NCBI RefSeq assembly: GCF_003696285.1
Contig: NZ_RFFL01000011.1
Location: forward strand, 108,902 to 172,901
From: Stutzerimonas nitrititolerans
Lineage (GTDB): Bacteria > Pseudomonadota > Gammaproteobacteria > Pseudomonadales > Pseudomonadaceae
Reading direction: 5' to 3'
Length of the DNA: 64,000 nt
The notes under the pieces are model-generated. The model made no database searches. It was not told the origin of the DNA and saw only the letters and a program-made list of their open reading frames with translations. Numbering within the stretch: the stretch's first letter is position 1; every line of letters starts with the position of its first letter. The translations under genes were made by a program, and so were the position numbers. This document shows positions 1-9,130 of the stretch, piece by piece.

Positions 1-214
1 GAGTGCTATCGACCGGAAAGATTGGCTTTCGCTGGCAGGCATGAACCAAGAAGTCTCAGCCATCGAGTGACCGTGATCCATGCACAGCCATCAACGAATC
101 GACCCGGTCAGTGGCACTGCCTGGGCCGCGCATGCGGCGGGCGACTCTCGCGACGCGCGTACCGTGACCCCAGGTCGCCGGCGATCGCAGCATCAGCCGG
201 CATTCATAGATCGT

Positions 215-703
215 TCACGTCCCCCGTTGCTCGCGCTCAGGGCTGTGCCAAGTCATGCCGATATGGGTTTGTCCGTCTTGCGTCCTGGTGAACCCGAGGC
301 GCTCGTAGAAGCGCCTTGCCGCCACGTTTATCCTGAACACGCTAAGCTCGATGGGCATACCACGTTCGGCCGCTTTCACCTGAAGTTGGCCCACGAGTCG
401 GGTACCGACTCCGCGGCCTTGAAGCGCAGGCAGCAGCGCAATGTTGCGCAGGTAGATCCGCTCGGCTTGGTTCTGAATCTGCAGGTAACCCGCGACCTCG
501 TTATCCGCCTGCACCACCCAAGTGCTAGCCGTGGCCATCTCTTCCAGAAAATTGCCGCGTTGCCAGCGTTCGTCCCAACCCCAGGTCCGCGCGATGTGGG
601 GCAGGAACACGGCCCGGTGAATCTCGAACAGCTTGAGCAGATCACTGCACGCCGCTCGTCGAAGTTCCACCCGGCTCTCTTGCGGCAACGAGCCGGTGTG
701 CAT
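215..703 (-). CDS. GNAT family N-acetyltransferase
   Basis: Predicted 162-residue cytosolic acetyltransferase that would transfer an acetyl group from acetyl-CoA to an unidentified amine. The GNAT acetyl-CoA loop is visible as QGRGVGTRL (about residues 95-103), followed by the motif-B helix ending in ARRFYERLGF (about 129-138). The reading frame stays open to about 838, but the upstream residues do not look like GNAT sequence, so ATG 703 is preferred; its ribosome binding site is poor (AAGG about 13 nt away), so the start is uncertain. A SoxR-type promoter lies about 190 nt upstream on the same strand. Family is clear; substrate unknown. Confidence 0.8.
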   Translation of the reverse strand: MHTGSLPQESRVELRRAACSDLLKLFEIHRAVFLPHIARTWGWDERWQRGNFLEEMATASTWVVQADNEVAGYLQIQNQAERIYLRNIALLPALQGRGVGTRLVGQLQVKAAERGMPIELSVFRINVAARRFYERLGFTRTQDGQTHIGMTWHSPEREQRGT

Positions 704-896
704 TGGACCATGGATGGCACCTTGACCTTGGTCGATGCTGATGCCCCCACGCCCAGCGCCAGCGGCATCGGTACGGCGGTGATCTCTGTGTTCGACAGAC
801 TCGCCTGTATCCAGCGAGAGCTCATTGAAAAGGCACATCGGCTTCTAGTCCTGTTCTGGTTGAAGGCGACGCCGCAGGCGAGCGCCAGACGCCAGG

Positions 897-927
897 ACTC
901 TAAAAGTTCAAGTGAACTTGAGGTCAA
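897..927 (-). promoter_or_regulatory. SoxR-type (MerR-family) promoter
   Basis: On the minus strand a TTGACC -35 (922-927) and a TAGAGT -10 (897-902) are separated by exactly 19 bp. The spacer carries the dyad TCAAGT-TC-ACTTGA. The overlong spacer with a central dyad is the hallmark of promoters activated by MerR-family regulators, and the dyad closely resembles the SoxR box (about 15 of 18 positions of CCTCAAGTTAACTTGAGG). Transcription would run left towards the acetyltransferase starting near 703. No soxR gene is visible in the window, so the regulator would act in trans. Confidence 0.5.
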
Positions 928-1145
928 TAAGCCGGAGCGAAGATTTTTCCGGTACCGAGGAGGGAGACCGAGGGTCCAGCCGATCTGCCGCAACGCAAGT
1001 CTGTACGAGGTGTCGATTTCACAGGCGCTCGTGCGACTAGTTCTGGCTATTGCCAAGGCGAATGCGGTGTAAAGCGTCAAGTCCTACGGCCGCGCTTCAC
1101 CCCACCGGCTTGGTGACATCCTGTTGATCAACACAGAGCCCCAAA

Positions 1146-1628
1146 ATGATGACCAGCAAAAACGCCATCTGCCTCTGGTATGACGGTACCGCGCTCGAGG
1201 CTGCTACCTTCTATGCCGAAACCTTCCCGGACAGCACAGTGGGCGCTGTTCATCGCGCGCCTGGTGACTATCCCTCGGGTAAGCAGGGCGATGTACTGAC
1301 GGTCGAGTTCACCGTGATGGGGATCCCTTGCCTCGGGCTAAATGGGGGACCGGCGTTCAAACATAGCGAGGCATTCTCGTTCCAGGTCGCAACCGACGAC
1401 CAGGCCGAGACGGACCGCTTGTGGAACGCGATCGTCGATAACGGCGGCCAGGAAAGCGAATGCGGCTGGTGCAAGGACAAATGGGGCCTGTCGTGGCAAA
1501 TCACGCCGCGCGTATTGACGGCCGCCTATACCAGCCCTGATCAAGCGGCGGCCAAGCGCGCGTTCGAAGCGATGATGGGGATGCGCAAGATCGACATTGC
1601 TACGATCGAAGCGGCATTGAAGGGTTAA
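1146..1628 (+). CDS. VOC family protein (PhnB/3-demethylubiquinone methyltransferase-like)
   Basis: A 160-residue vicinal-oxygen-chelate fold protein of the PhnB-like group that databases often mislabel as 3-demethylubiquinone 3-methyltransferase. The start (KNAICLWYDGTALEAATFY) matches the usual beta-strand and 'A..FY...F' helix of this family, and EFTVMGIPCLGLNGGP followed by SFQVAT is the second half-site. The C-terminal QAAAKRAFEAMMGMRKIDIA is the typical family tail. Two adjacent ATGs (1146 and 1149) could serve as start. No enzyme activity can be inferred from sequence. It stands alone between the acetyltransferase and the cystine operon. Confidence 0.85.
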   Translation: MMTSKNAICLWYDGTALEAATFYAETFPDSTVGAVHRAPGDYPSGKQGDVLTVEFTVMGIPCLGLNGGPAFKHSEAFSFQVATDDQAETDRLWNAIVDNGGQESECGWCKDKWGLSWQITPRVLTAAYTSPDQAAAKRAFEAMMGMRKIDIATIEAALKG

Positions 1629-1797
1629 CGGCATTTCGAACCGAGCCGGGCCGGCGAGTAGGCCCAATCGGGCCGACAGTTCATTGGACCATCGGCAACG
1701 ATGAACCTTTGCCAGAGAAAGGCCGAAGCCAAACCAGAGACGGACAGCCGAGCGCGAAGAGCATGGTCGAGGATCGAGGCAGCGGCGAACGGGTTCG

Positions 1798-2556
1798 TCA
1801 GTACCCGTCGTGGTCGCCAATGAACTTGCTCAGGAACTGCCGCGTGCGTTCGTGCTGCGGTGCGCTGAGCAACTGCCTGGCGTCGCCCTGTTCGACGATC
1901 ACCCCGTCGTCGATGAAGATCGCCCTGTCGGCCACGTCGCGCGCGAAGCTCATCTCGTGGGTGACGATGACCATGGTGCGCCTTTCCTCGGCCAGGCCGC
2001 GGATCGTGGCGAGCACTTCGCCGACCAGTTCCGGGTCCAGCGCCGAGGTCGGTTCGTCGAACAGGATCACGTCCGGGTGCATCGCCAATGCGCGGGCGAT
2101 CGCCACGCGCTGTTGCTGGCCGCCGGAGAGACGCCTGGGATAGGCGTCCTCCTTGCCGTCCAGACCGACCTTGGCCAGCAGCGCGCGGCCGCGCTCGATA
2201 GCCTTGCTACGCGGCTCCTTCTTTACCTGCACCGGGCCTTCGATGACATTCTCGAGGGCGGTCCGGTGGGGGAACAGGTTAAAATTCTGGAACACGAAAC
2301 CGACATGCTGGCGCAGCTCGCGGATCAGCCGTTGCTGCGCCTTGAGCGGCTTGTCCGCGTCGATGTGGATCGTCCCGACGCTGATCTGCCCGCCGCTGGG
2401 TTGCTCCAGCAGGTTGAGGCAGCGCAGCAGGGTGGTCTTGCCCGAGCCGCTGGGGCCGATGATCGCCAGCACCTCGCCGGGAGCGATGTCGAGGTCGATG
2501 CCCTTGAGCACCTCCTGGCCATTGAAGGATTTCCTCAGGTTGCGCACGGAGATCAT
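1798..2556 (-). CDS. tcyN: L-cystine ABC transporter ATP-binding protein
   Basis: ATPase subunit (252 aa) of a polar amino-acid importer, probably for L-cystine. Walker A GPSGSGKT is at residues 34-41, the Q-loop FVFQNFNLFP near 88-97, ABC signature LSGGQQQR at 143-150, Walker B VILFDEP at 163-169 and the switch histidine in VIVTHEM near 200. It is the last gene of a tight leftward operon; its ATG overlaps the stop of the permease gene as TGATG. The combination with a D-cysteine desulfhydrase gene mirrors the enteric tcyJ-dcyD-tcyL-tcyN locus, which is the main reason for choosing cystine over other polar amino acids. Confidence 0.9.
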   Translation of the reverse strand: MISVRNLRKSFNGQEVLKGIDLDIAPGEVLAIIGPSGSGKTTLLRCLNLLEQPSGGQISVGTIHIDADKPLKAQQRLIRELRQHVGFVFQNFNLFPHRTALENVIEGPVQVKKEPRSKAIERGRALLAKVGLDGKEDAYPRRLSGGQQQRVAIARALAMHPDVILFDEPTSALDPELVGEVLATIRGLAEERRTMVIVTHEMSFARDVADRAIFIDDGVIVEQGDARQLLSAPQHERTRQFLSKFIGDHDGY

Positions 2557-3224
2557 CAGGCGTCCTGCTCGTGACGGTTGACCCGGTGTTCCAGGCGTCC
2601 CTGGAAGTACGCCAGCACGCTGGCCAGCAACCAGTAGATCAGGGCGGCGGCCAGGTACATGGTGAAAATCTCAAAGGTGCGTGCGGTGATCAGCTGCGCC
2701 TGGCGAAACAGCTCCGGCACCTGGATGGTGGCAGCCAGGGCGGTGTCCTTGACCAGCGAGATGAAGCTGTTGCCCAGAGGTGGCAGGGCGGTGCGTGCGG
2801 CCTGCGGCAGGATGGCCCGGTAGAGAGTCTGCGCGCGTCCCATGCCGATACTGGCGGCTGCCTCCCACTGGCCACGGTCGATGGAGGCTATGGCGGCGCG
2901 CAGAATCTCGGCAGTGTAGGCCGCTATGTTCAGCGAGAAACCGATCAACGCGGCTGGCAGCGGATCGAGCTGGATGCCCAGTTGCGGCAGGCCGTAATAG
3001 ATCATGAACAACTGCACCAGCAGGGGCGTGCCGCGGAAAAACGACACATAGACCCGTGCCAGCCACTGCAGCGGCCAGAACGCGTACAGCCGCAGCAGGG
3101 CAAGGCCAAAGCCCAGCAGCAGGCCGAAGAACATGCCCCCCAGGCTCAGCACCACGGTCCACCACGCCCCCTTGAGCAGGAAGGGCAGGGAGTCCAGTAC
3201 CAGTTGCAGGCTGCCCTCGATCAT
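2556..3224 (-). CDS. tcyL: L-cystine ABC transporter permease
   Basis: Inner-membrane permease (222 aa) of the HisM/GlnP family, which would form the channel as a homodimer driven by TcyN. Several hydrophobic segments are visible (about residues 20-45, 60-80, 90-115 and 185-210), and the coupling loop EAAASIGMGRAQTLYRAILP (about 120-140) has the conserved EAA...G motif that docks on the ATPase. Its start overlaps the stop of the binding-protein gene by 4 nt (ATGA), and its stop overlaps tcyN, so the three genes are probably translationally coupled. Confidence 0.9.
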   Translation of the reverse strand: MIEGSLQLVLDSLPFLLKGAWWTVVLSLGGMFFGLLLGFGLALLRLYAFWPLQWLARVYVSFFRGTPLLVQLFMIYYGLPQLGIQLDPLPAALIGFSLNIAAYTAEILRAAIASIDRGQWEAAASIGMGRAQTLYRAILPQAARTALPPLGNSFISLVKDTALAATIQVPELFRQAQLITARTFEIFTMYLAAALIYWLLASVLAYFQGRLEHRVNRHEQDA

Positions 3225-4018
3225 TGCGTAACGTCAGCCCCGAACCACTTCTCCGATAGCTGTTTGAGCGTGCCATCGGCGCGCAGCTTGGCAATGGCTT
3301 CATCGATGGAGGCGAGCAGCTGCGGGTTGCCCTTGCGCAGGGCGACACCCGATTCCTGGCGGGAGAAGGCATCACCGGCCACCGCCAGGCGATCGCCGGT
3401 TTTCTCGACCATCTCGAAGGCGGCCAGACGGTCGACCAGGATGACGTCGATGCGGCCGACGGCGAGGTCCTGGAACTTGGTCGGGTCATCGTCGTAGGTG
3501 CGGATATCGGCTTGTGGCACGTTCTCCTTCAGCCACTGCTCGTAGTTGGTGCCCAGGCCCACGCCGACCTTCTTGCCGGCGAGGTCCGCCGGACTCCTGA
3601 TGCTGTCGGCATCGGCCTTGCGGGTGAGTGCCTGGATGCCGGAGACGGTATAGGGTGTGGAGAAGTCGTACTTCTGCTTGCGCTCCTGCGAGATGGTCAC
3701 CTGATTGATCACCACGTCCAGGCGCCTGGATTCCAGGGCGGCGAGAATGCCGTCCCACTTGGTTGGCTGGAATTCGGCCTTGACCCCCAGTTCCTCTGCC
3801 AGGGCGTTGGCGAAATCCACCTCGAAGCCAGTCAACCGACCGCTTTCGTCCTGGTAGTTGAAGGGCGGGTAGGTGCCTTCCAGACCGACCTTAAGGGAGC
3901 CGTTGGCCTTGATCTCATCGAGCAGATCGGCCGCGAACACTGGCATGAACAGGCTCGAGCCGAGCAGCAGGCTCAGGCTGCCGAGCAGCAGATGGCGACG
4001 CAGAAGGGCAAACGTCAT
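3221..4018 (-). CDS. tcyJ: L-cystine-binding periplasmic protein
   Basis: Periplasmic solute-binding protein (265 aa) of the SBP_bac_3 family feeding the TcyLN importer. A Sec signal peptide of about 30 residues (hydrophobic LLLGSLSLLLGSSLFMPVFA) precedes the mature ADLLDEIKANGSLKVGLEGTYPPF, the typical family start. GRLTGFEVDFANALAEELG and the later DLAGKKVGVGLGTNYEQWL are standard SBP_bac_3 signatures. ATG 4018 is chosen because the 10 upstream in-frame residues lie ahead of the signal peptide. It is the second gene of the operon, 89 bp after dcyD. Cystine specificity rests on operon context. Confidence 0.88.
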   Translation of the reverse strand: MTFALLRRHLLLGSLSLLLGSSLFMPVFAADLLDEIKANGSLKVGLEGTYPPFNYQDESGRLTGFEVDFANALAEELGVKAEFQPTKWDGILAALESRRLDVVINQVTISQERKQKYDFSTPYTVSGIQALTRKADADSIRSPADLAGKKVGVGLGTNYEQWLKENVPQADIRTYDDDPTKFQDLAVGRIDVILVDRLAAFEMVEKTGDRLAVAGDAFSRQESGVALRKGNPQLLASIDEAIAKLRADGTLKQLSEKWFGADVTQ

Positions 4019-4107
4019 GGCAGGCCTCCAGGGGGACGGAACGGTCACACAACTCTAACGGCGGATATATATTCGATAAAACAATTAGAAGGCATTACGT
4101 CCTGAGT

Positions 4108-5127
4108 CTAGGGAATAAGGTTTTCCGCACCCAGTGACCATGGATAATAGGCGAACAATGCCGGGGCACCACCGGTGTGCAGGAACAGCAGCGGCCCCTG
4201 GCTGGGAAAGGCGCCCCGGGCAATGCCGTCGAGTAGCCCGGCGAAAGCCTTGCCGGTATACACCGGGTCGAGCAGCACGCCTTCCTGTTCGGCCAGCAGG
4301 CGTATTGCGGCCAGGGTGCCGGCATTTGGCTCACCATAGCGCGGGGCGAAATACTGGTCCCACAGCTCGACCTGCAGGCCCGTCGGCACTTCGACGCCGA
4401 GCAGCTCGGCGGTGCGTTGCAACAGGCCCTCGACTTTGGGCCGCTGAGCCGCCTCCGGGCGCGACACGGTGACCCCGACCACCCGGCTGCCCGGACGGGC
4501 ATAGTCCAGCGCTAAGGCCAGGCCACTGTGGGTTCCGGCGCTACCGGACGCGAGCACCACGGCGGCAAAATCCTCACCGGTGCCGTGCATCTGCTCGGCC
4601 AGCTCCAGGCCGGCGCGCACGTAGCCCAACGCGCCGAGCGCATTGGAACCGCCAATGGGCACCACGTAGGGCTTGCGCCCAGAGCCGCGAAGGCGCTCGG
4701 CAGCGGCCTGCAGCAATTCGTCGGCACTGTCCAGGTTGGCCACGGCTTCGATCTCGCAGCCGAACAGGTCGAGCAGCAGGCGGTTGCCATTGCCCAGGTA
4801 GTTGCCCTCGGACGTGCCCAGCGGATTCTCCAAGAGCGCCAGACAGCCGAGGCCCAACCTGGCCGCCAGGGCCGCGGTCTGGCGCACATGGTTGGACTGG
4901 ATGGCACCGGCGGTAACCAGCACATCGGCGCCCTCTGCAAGGGCCTCGGCGCCGAGGTATTCGAGCTTGCGCGCCTTGTTGCCACCGAGTGCCAGCGGGG
5001 TGAGGTCGTCGCGCTTGATCCAGATATCCCGACCCAGGTGGCGTGACAGGCGCGGCAAGTGCTCCAGGGGCGTGGAGGCGGTGATCAGTTCAAGGCGAGG
5101 GAAGCGGGCGAGGGCGTCGGTGAGCAT
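4108..5127 (-). CDS. dcyD: D-cysteine desulfhydrase
   Basis: PLP enzyme (339 aa) of the ACC deaminase/D-cysteine desulfhydrase family, expected to convert D-cysteine to pyruvate, sulfide and ammonia in the cytoplasm. The Schiff-base lysine is in GGNKARKLE (K51), and the phosphate-binding loop is in [13 protein letters not shown]. The head of the protein ([22 protein letters not shown]) is typical of the family. ATG 5127 is preferred over the in-frame extension to 5232, whose residues are unlike the family. Being first in the operon with the cystine importer supports DcyD over ACC deaminase. Sulfide from this reaction would be relevant to the BigR-type cluster at 15.7-18.2 kb. Confidence 0.88.
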   Translation of the reverse strand: MLTDALARFPRLELITASTPLEHLPRLSRHLGRDIWIKRDDLTPLALGGNKARKLEYLGAEALAEGADVLVTAGAIQSNHVRQTAALAARLGLGCLALLENPLGTSEGNYLGNGNRLLLDLFGCEIEAVANLDSADELLQAAAERLRGSGRKPYVVPIGGSNALGALGYVRAGLELAEQMHGTGEDFAAVVLASGSAGTHSGLALALDYARPGSRVVGVTVSRPEAAQRPKVEGLLQRTAELLGVEVPTGLQVELWDQYFAPRYGEPNAGTLAAIRLLAEQEGVLLDPVYTGKAFAGLLDGIARGAFPSQGPLLFLHTGGAPALFAYYPWSLGAENLIP

Positions 5128-5257
5128 CGGGCAGGCTTCTGAATAAGGATGAATTATCACTGTAGAAGGCAATTCGAAGGTGCAGCAAGGCGATACCCGG
5201 GGAGCGCTGACGGGCTGCGCATCGCTATGCATGACCGGCGATTTCCTTTTTCGACAG

Positions 5258-6344
5258 TCAGAATTGCCGTTGCACCAGTTCGATCAGCGAACTCGGTCCT
5301 AAGATCTGGGGCGGCAGCCGCGGTTCGGCTTCACCCACTCCGTACCACAGGTACAACGGAACGCCTGAGCGACCGTGGCGTTCGAGAAATGCGGTGATCA
5401 CAGGATCGCCATTGGTCCAGTCACCTCGCATCATTTCAACCCCGGCCGCGGCGAAAGCCTGTGCGGTCGCGTCACGGTTGATGGCGTCTTGCTCGTTCAC
5501 CTTCCCCGTCAGGCACGCTTGTCGGGCTGCCGCGTTTTGCGCCTATATCCAGGCCTAGGCTGTCGCTCAGTTTCAGCGTGGCCTGGAAAGCATCAGCTAT
5601 CTGGGCTCCCGCGCGCGTTTCAACAATCAACTCATCGCCGCGGCGCTCGATGCGTTGCGGGGCGGCGTTGTCGATCGCACCCCTGGTCGCAGAAAACAGA
5701 TGCGGGTCCTGGATCGATACGCTGGCCGGAAGGGGCACGCGCAGGCGTAGGAGATCACCCTCCACGTCAAAACTGGCCGGCGCAGCCAGCGGCCTGGGCA
5801 GCGCCTGGCGCCAACTGGCGAAACGGGCTGCAACGTCCGGCAACTGGTGACCATCACCTACGTGTAATGTCGTTTCCAACGAGGCGTGCTCGGGGACGCA
5901 GGCGTCATACCGGCAAGCCAGATATTGCATATCCACACGGATCGGCAATGGAGTTCCGTCTGGCAAGTCGTCGTCGAGGGTCAGGTCAACGAGCAGCGCG
6001 TAGGGGTGCTCGTAGACATGGTTCATCAGACCTTCGATCAGCAGCATTTGCGGCAACGGATAGGCGGGGGCGCCCACCGTTACATCGTCCGGCAGATGCC
6101 AGGTAAACGTGGCAGGGAGCCCAACATCTCCTGGTTGCTTCCAGTAGCCGTGCCACTCGCCTTGAGGCTCCATGAGGATCGCCAATGTCGTGGTCGATCC
6201 AGGTGAAGGTGATCCGGTTGAAGTGATCAGCGATGAGGCGATCAATACGTCGTCAGGGCCGGGCATCTCTGCTGCCAGGCCAGGCAGATTGTGAACGCAC
6301 AGGCAAAAGCAGAGCAGGAGCCTTTTTAGCGATAGCACTGGCAT
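5258..6344 (-). pseudogene. ScsB/DsbD-like thiol:disulfide interchange protein, internally deleted
   Basis: Remnant of a membrane thiol reductant-transfer protein. From ATG 6344 (good AGGAAGG site) come a signal peptide (LLLCFCLCVHNLPGLAAE) and about 270 residues of the DsbD/ScsB N-terminal periplasmic domain (EWHGYWKQPGDVGLP, YLACRYDACVPEHA). Near 5520-5535 the sequence jumps, in a different frame, to the C-terminal thioredoxin domain (CLTGKVNE...GDWTNGDPVITAFLERHG...GVPLYLWY), whose CxxC reads CLTG. The roughly 300-residue, multi-helix central membrane domain is absent. The N-terminal frame ends at 5472 and the C-terminal piece at 5258. With no electron-carrying membrane core and one lost active-site cysteine it cannot be a working DsbD. 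Confidence 0.8.
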
Positions 6345-6426
6345 GGCCTTCCTGATGAAAGTATTGAGTGGATAGAAGATAGAAGGCGTCATGGCGCTTC
6401 CTCCCGTAACTGCGGGGCGATCCGGA

Positions 6427-7491
6427 TCAATGCAGTGCCTTGACTGCCTCTACGAGATTGTCGTCCTGCGGTTTGAGGATATTGGCGACACGACCTTGCG
6501 CATCCAGGAGAACCACCGTCGGAATGTCCCGGATGGCGAATGCGCGAAAGAGCTCGTCCTGCTCGTCGAGCGCCAGCGGCAGGGTGGTAGGCGTGGTGTT
6601 TTTGTAATCTTGCAAGTCGCTGGCCGAAACCCACAGTCCTGAAGAAACACCCAGCCACTCCATGTCGACCTGGCCCATCAGGCTGTCCACATCCTTGCGT
6701 ACCCGTAGACAAGCCTGGGACGTCTCGGGCCGACTTTCCTCGAGATAGGACTCGCACCAGGGAGCGAAGAATACTAGTGCGCGCGGCTTGTCGCCCTTGC
6801 CCAGCCTCACCTGATTGCCATCTAGAGTCTCGATGTTCAGGTCGTTTACAGTGTCGCCCACAGCGAACTGCGGCGCCTTGGGTGCTGTATTGATCTCCGA
6901 GCGACTGGCGGAGGCCGTTTGTTCTGATACGGCACGCTCCAGCGCGGTATGCAGCGCCTGGTCATCTAGGTGACCGATATGGGATATCAGTCCATCGCGG
7001 CCGATCACCACATGCTGCGGTGTGACCCGAAGGTTAAGGTCCGCCGCAAGACTGCCATCATCGATCACGACCGGCATGGTCAACCGGTGCTCCTTGCGGT
7101 ATGCGCGGATCGAGGCAATGTCGTCACTGAAGCCCGTGTTCACCGCGATGACCTGAACCTTGTCACCCATTGCCTGTTGCAACTGCTCGAAGCCAGGCAT
7201 CTGCTGGCGGCAGGGCACGCACCATGTGGCCCAGAATTTCAGATAAACCGGCTTTTTCCCGTACAGCTCAGCCAGGTCGATCTTTGTTCCATCGATGGTT
7301 TCGAGTACGGCAACCGGCCCAGGCTGTCCGATCAGCGAAGCGCCGGCGGTACGTGCCCGCCGCTCACCCTCATCGTCCAGATTGCCGTCCGCGTGAGCCA
7401 AGTGGAGCGTGCTACCGAGCACGAGCAGGGCGGCGAATTGCTTGATGAATGAGAGGAGAGACGGTGATTGCAAGGGGAGCTCCTTGACCAT
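6427..7491 (-). CDS. tandem thioredoxin-like protein (TlpA/redoxin family)
   Basis: Exported protein (354 aa) with two TlpA/ResA-type thioredoxin folds. After a signal segment (about residues 12-34, FIKQFAALLVLGSTLHLAHA) the first domain has a full active site WATWCVPCRQQMP near residues 88-100. The second domain (from about 215) has FFAPWCESYLEESRP, keeping only one cysteine of CxxC, but retains the cis-proline region IRDIPTVVLLDAQG. It probably worked with the downstream ScsB-like protein, 82 bp away and now deleted, as a periplasmic reductant. It is divergent from a broken MocR regulator. The open frame is intact, so it may still be expressed. Confidence 0.75.
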   Translation of the reverse strand: MVKELPLQSPSLLSFIKQFAALLVLGSTLHLAHADGNLDDEGERRARTAGASLIGQPGPVAVLETIDGTKIDLAELYGKKPVYLKFWATWCVPCRQQMPGFEQLQQAMGDKVQVIAVNTGFSDDIASIRAYRKEHRLTMPVVIDDGSLAADLNLRVTPQHVVIGRDGLISHIGHLDDQALHTALERAVSEQTASASRSEINTAPKAPQFAVGDTVNDLNIETLDGNQVRLGKGDKPRALVFFAPWCESYLEESRPETSQACLRVRKDVDSLMGQVDMEWLGVSSGLWVSASDLQDYKNTTPTTLPLALDEQDELFRAFAIRDIPTVVLLDAQGRVANILKPQDDNLVEAVKALH

Positions 7492-7520
7492 GATGGGCTT
7501 GAGGTTCTAGTGCTTCATCA

Positions 7521-7540
7521 TATTGGTTAAAGGTCCAATA
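7521..7540. promoter_or_regulatory. palindrome between divergent thioredoxin and MocR genes
   Basis: TATTGG and CCAATA form perfect 6-bp arms around TTAAAGGT. It lies 30 bp upstream of the thioredoxin-like gene and about 100 bp upstream of the MocR start, where an operator for the adjacent regulator would be expected. Short enough to be chance; no motif was tested. Confidence 0.3.
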
Positions 7541-7636
7541 AAAAGGCCCATGAATGGCGCATTCTGACTGTACCATCGGTGCGCTGAAGTTGATGTCGTC
7601 CTTCTTCATCAACGCAAGCGAGTGAGTGAGGGCTGC

Positions 7637-8981
7637 ATGGAAGATTTGCGCATTGAACTCAACCGGAAAGCAGGGCGTTCTCTGGTTGAGCAAATCGTTG
7701 AAGCCATCGGCAGATCGATCCGTGAGGGGCATCTGTATGCCGGTGCACGATTGCCGTCCTGGAGGGACCTCAGCGTCCAGCTGGGCGTTGCTCGTGGCAC
7801 CGTGCGGGCGGCTTATGAACGGCTGATCGACGAACAGTTGATCGTCTCCCGCGGCGCTGCGGGCACCTTTGTCGCGCAGCCGTTGCCTGCGGTCCGACCG
7901 ACTGAAGTCAGCAGTCTGCGCTCGCCATTGCCGGATTTCTACCAACATCCATTCAGCAATTCGCCCATGGTGTTTCAGGTCGGCATTCCCGCGCAGGACG
8001 TTTTTCCCTACAAGGTGTGGTCACGCATTGCCGGGGTTGCGGACCGAAATCGCCGCCTATCTTTCAGTGGCGCGAGGCATCATCTGTGCGCCAGAGCAGG
8101 TTGTTATCACCTCCGGCTACTCCGGTGGCCTTGGGCTGATCCTGCATGCGCTCGGTTTGCGAGGGCAAACGGCGTGGATGGAAGATCCCGGTTATCCAAT
8201 GACGCGAATGGCGCTTTCCATGGCGGGTATCGAAACGATACCGGTCAGTGTTGACGAGTATGGGTTGGACGTCGAAGAAGGTATCCGACGTGCGCCGAAT
8301 GCGGCATTGGCGGTCGTCACCGCAGGGCAACAGGCCCCGCTGGGGGTGACGTTGTCATTGCCACGGCGCCTTCGCCTGCTGGAATGGGCGGATGAGAACG
8401 GTAGCTGGATCATCGAAGATGACTACCTGAGCGAACTTCAACTCGTCGGTCGGGCGGCCCCTGCGCTTGCCTCCCAGGATCGTTCAGGCCGGGTCATTCA
8501 CATCGGTACTTTCAGCAAGACCATCAACCCGGGCCTGCGTCTGGGATTCGTGGTGGCGCCAACATCCTTGGCAAACCGGGTCGCAGATACAGCGGCTGCG
8601 CTGGCACCCGCTGCGTCGATCACCTGCCAATGGGCGCTCGCAGAGTTCATGCGCAAGGGCCATTACTTGCGCCATCTGCGCAGAATGAAGCGCACCTATA
8701 CTGCCCGGTTGGCTGCTCTACAGCGTGCCTTGAGCATTCCCGCCACCACCGAGGCGATGGCGGGGTTAGCCTTGCTGGTGCACTTGCCTCAAGGTGCGGA
8801 CGACGTTGCTATCAGCCAGCAAGCACTGGCAGTCGGGCTTGCGCCCTTACCGTTATCTATCTGGTATGCCGACGCCGCACAGGCCCGAAGCGGTTTGCTG
8901 CTGTGCGTCACCAACGTTCCAGACGAAGGCATCGAGGACTGTTGCAGCCGCCTGGTTCGATTCACTGAAGCGTTTATATAG
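7637..8981 (+). pseudogene. MocR-type GntR/aminotransferase regulator, frameshifted
   Basis: Regulator with an N-terminal GntR winged helix (GARLPSWRDLSVQLGVARGTVRAAYERL, about residues 35-62) and an aminotransferase-like C-terminal domain, including the PLP-site stretch GTFSKTINPGLRLGF. The first part reads in one frame to VWSRIAGVA near 8040; homology resumes in the next frame at PGLRTEIAAYLSVARGI. The usual ~20 residues joining these segments are missing, so a small deletion caused a frameshift. ATG 7637 has a GAGGG site 5 nt upstream. It is divergent from the thioredoxin/ScsB genes, which it probably controlled. A sequencing error alone would not explain the missing residues. Confidence 0.8.
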
Positions 8982-9090
8982 AAAGGGGGAAAACCATACC
9001 GTTGAAGCGTGCTCGGCCTGTGCCGCTGGACGCCGCTATGGACCGGCCTGGTTGGCGGGAAGCATGGATTTTAGCGGCCTCCAGCGGCCC

Positions 9091-9126
9091 TGAAGGATTC
9101 CCGGCGGGGTTCAAATCTCCGCCACT
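9091..9126 (+). other. tRNA 3'-end-like fragment (serine-type)
   Basis: The stretch GGCGGGGTTCAAATCTCCGCC forms a T-arm-like hairpin with a 7-nt TTCAAAT loop and continues into CTCCGCCA, which is the end of a serine-tRNA acceptor (CTCC-G-CCA). A complete 5' half was not found, and about 8 nt between the T-loop and acceptor end seem missing. It may be a relic left by an element integrated at a tRNA gene, or coincidence. Confidence 0.25.
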
Positions 9127-9130
9127 ACAT

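Noticed and set aside
376..1080. 234-residue minus-strand frame overlapping the first acetyltransferase
   Set aside because: Runs through the SoxR-type promoter and shows no family similarity; the GNAT frame is clearly the coding one.
5258..5500. An independent 80-residue thioredoxin-like gene
   Set aside because: It matches only the C-terminal part of DsbD-type proteins and reads directly from the deleted ScsB-like gene with a damaged CxxC, so it is a fragment.
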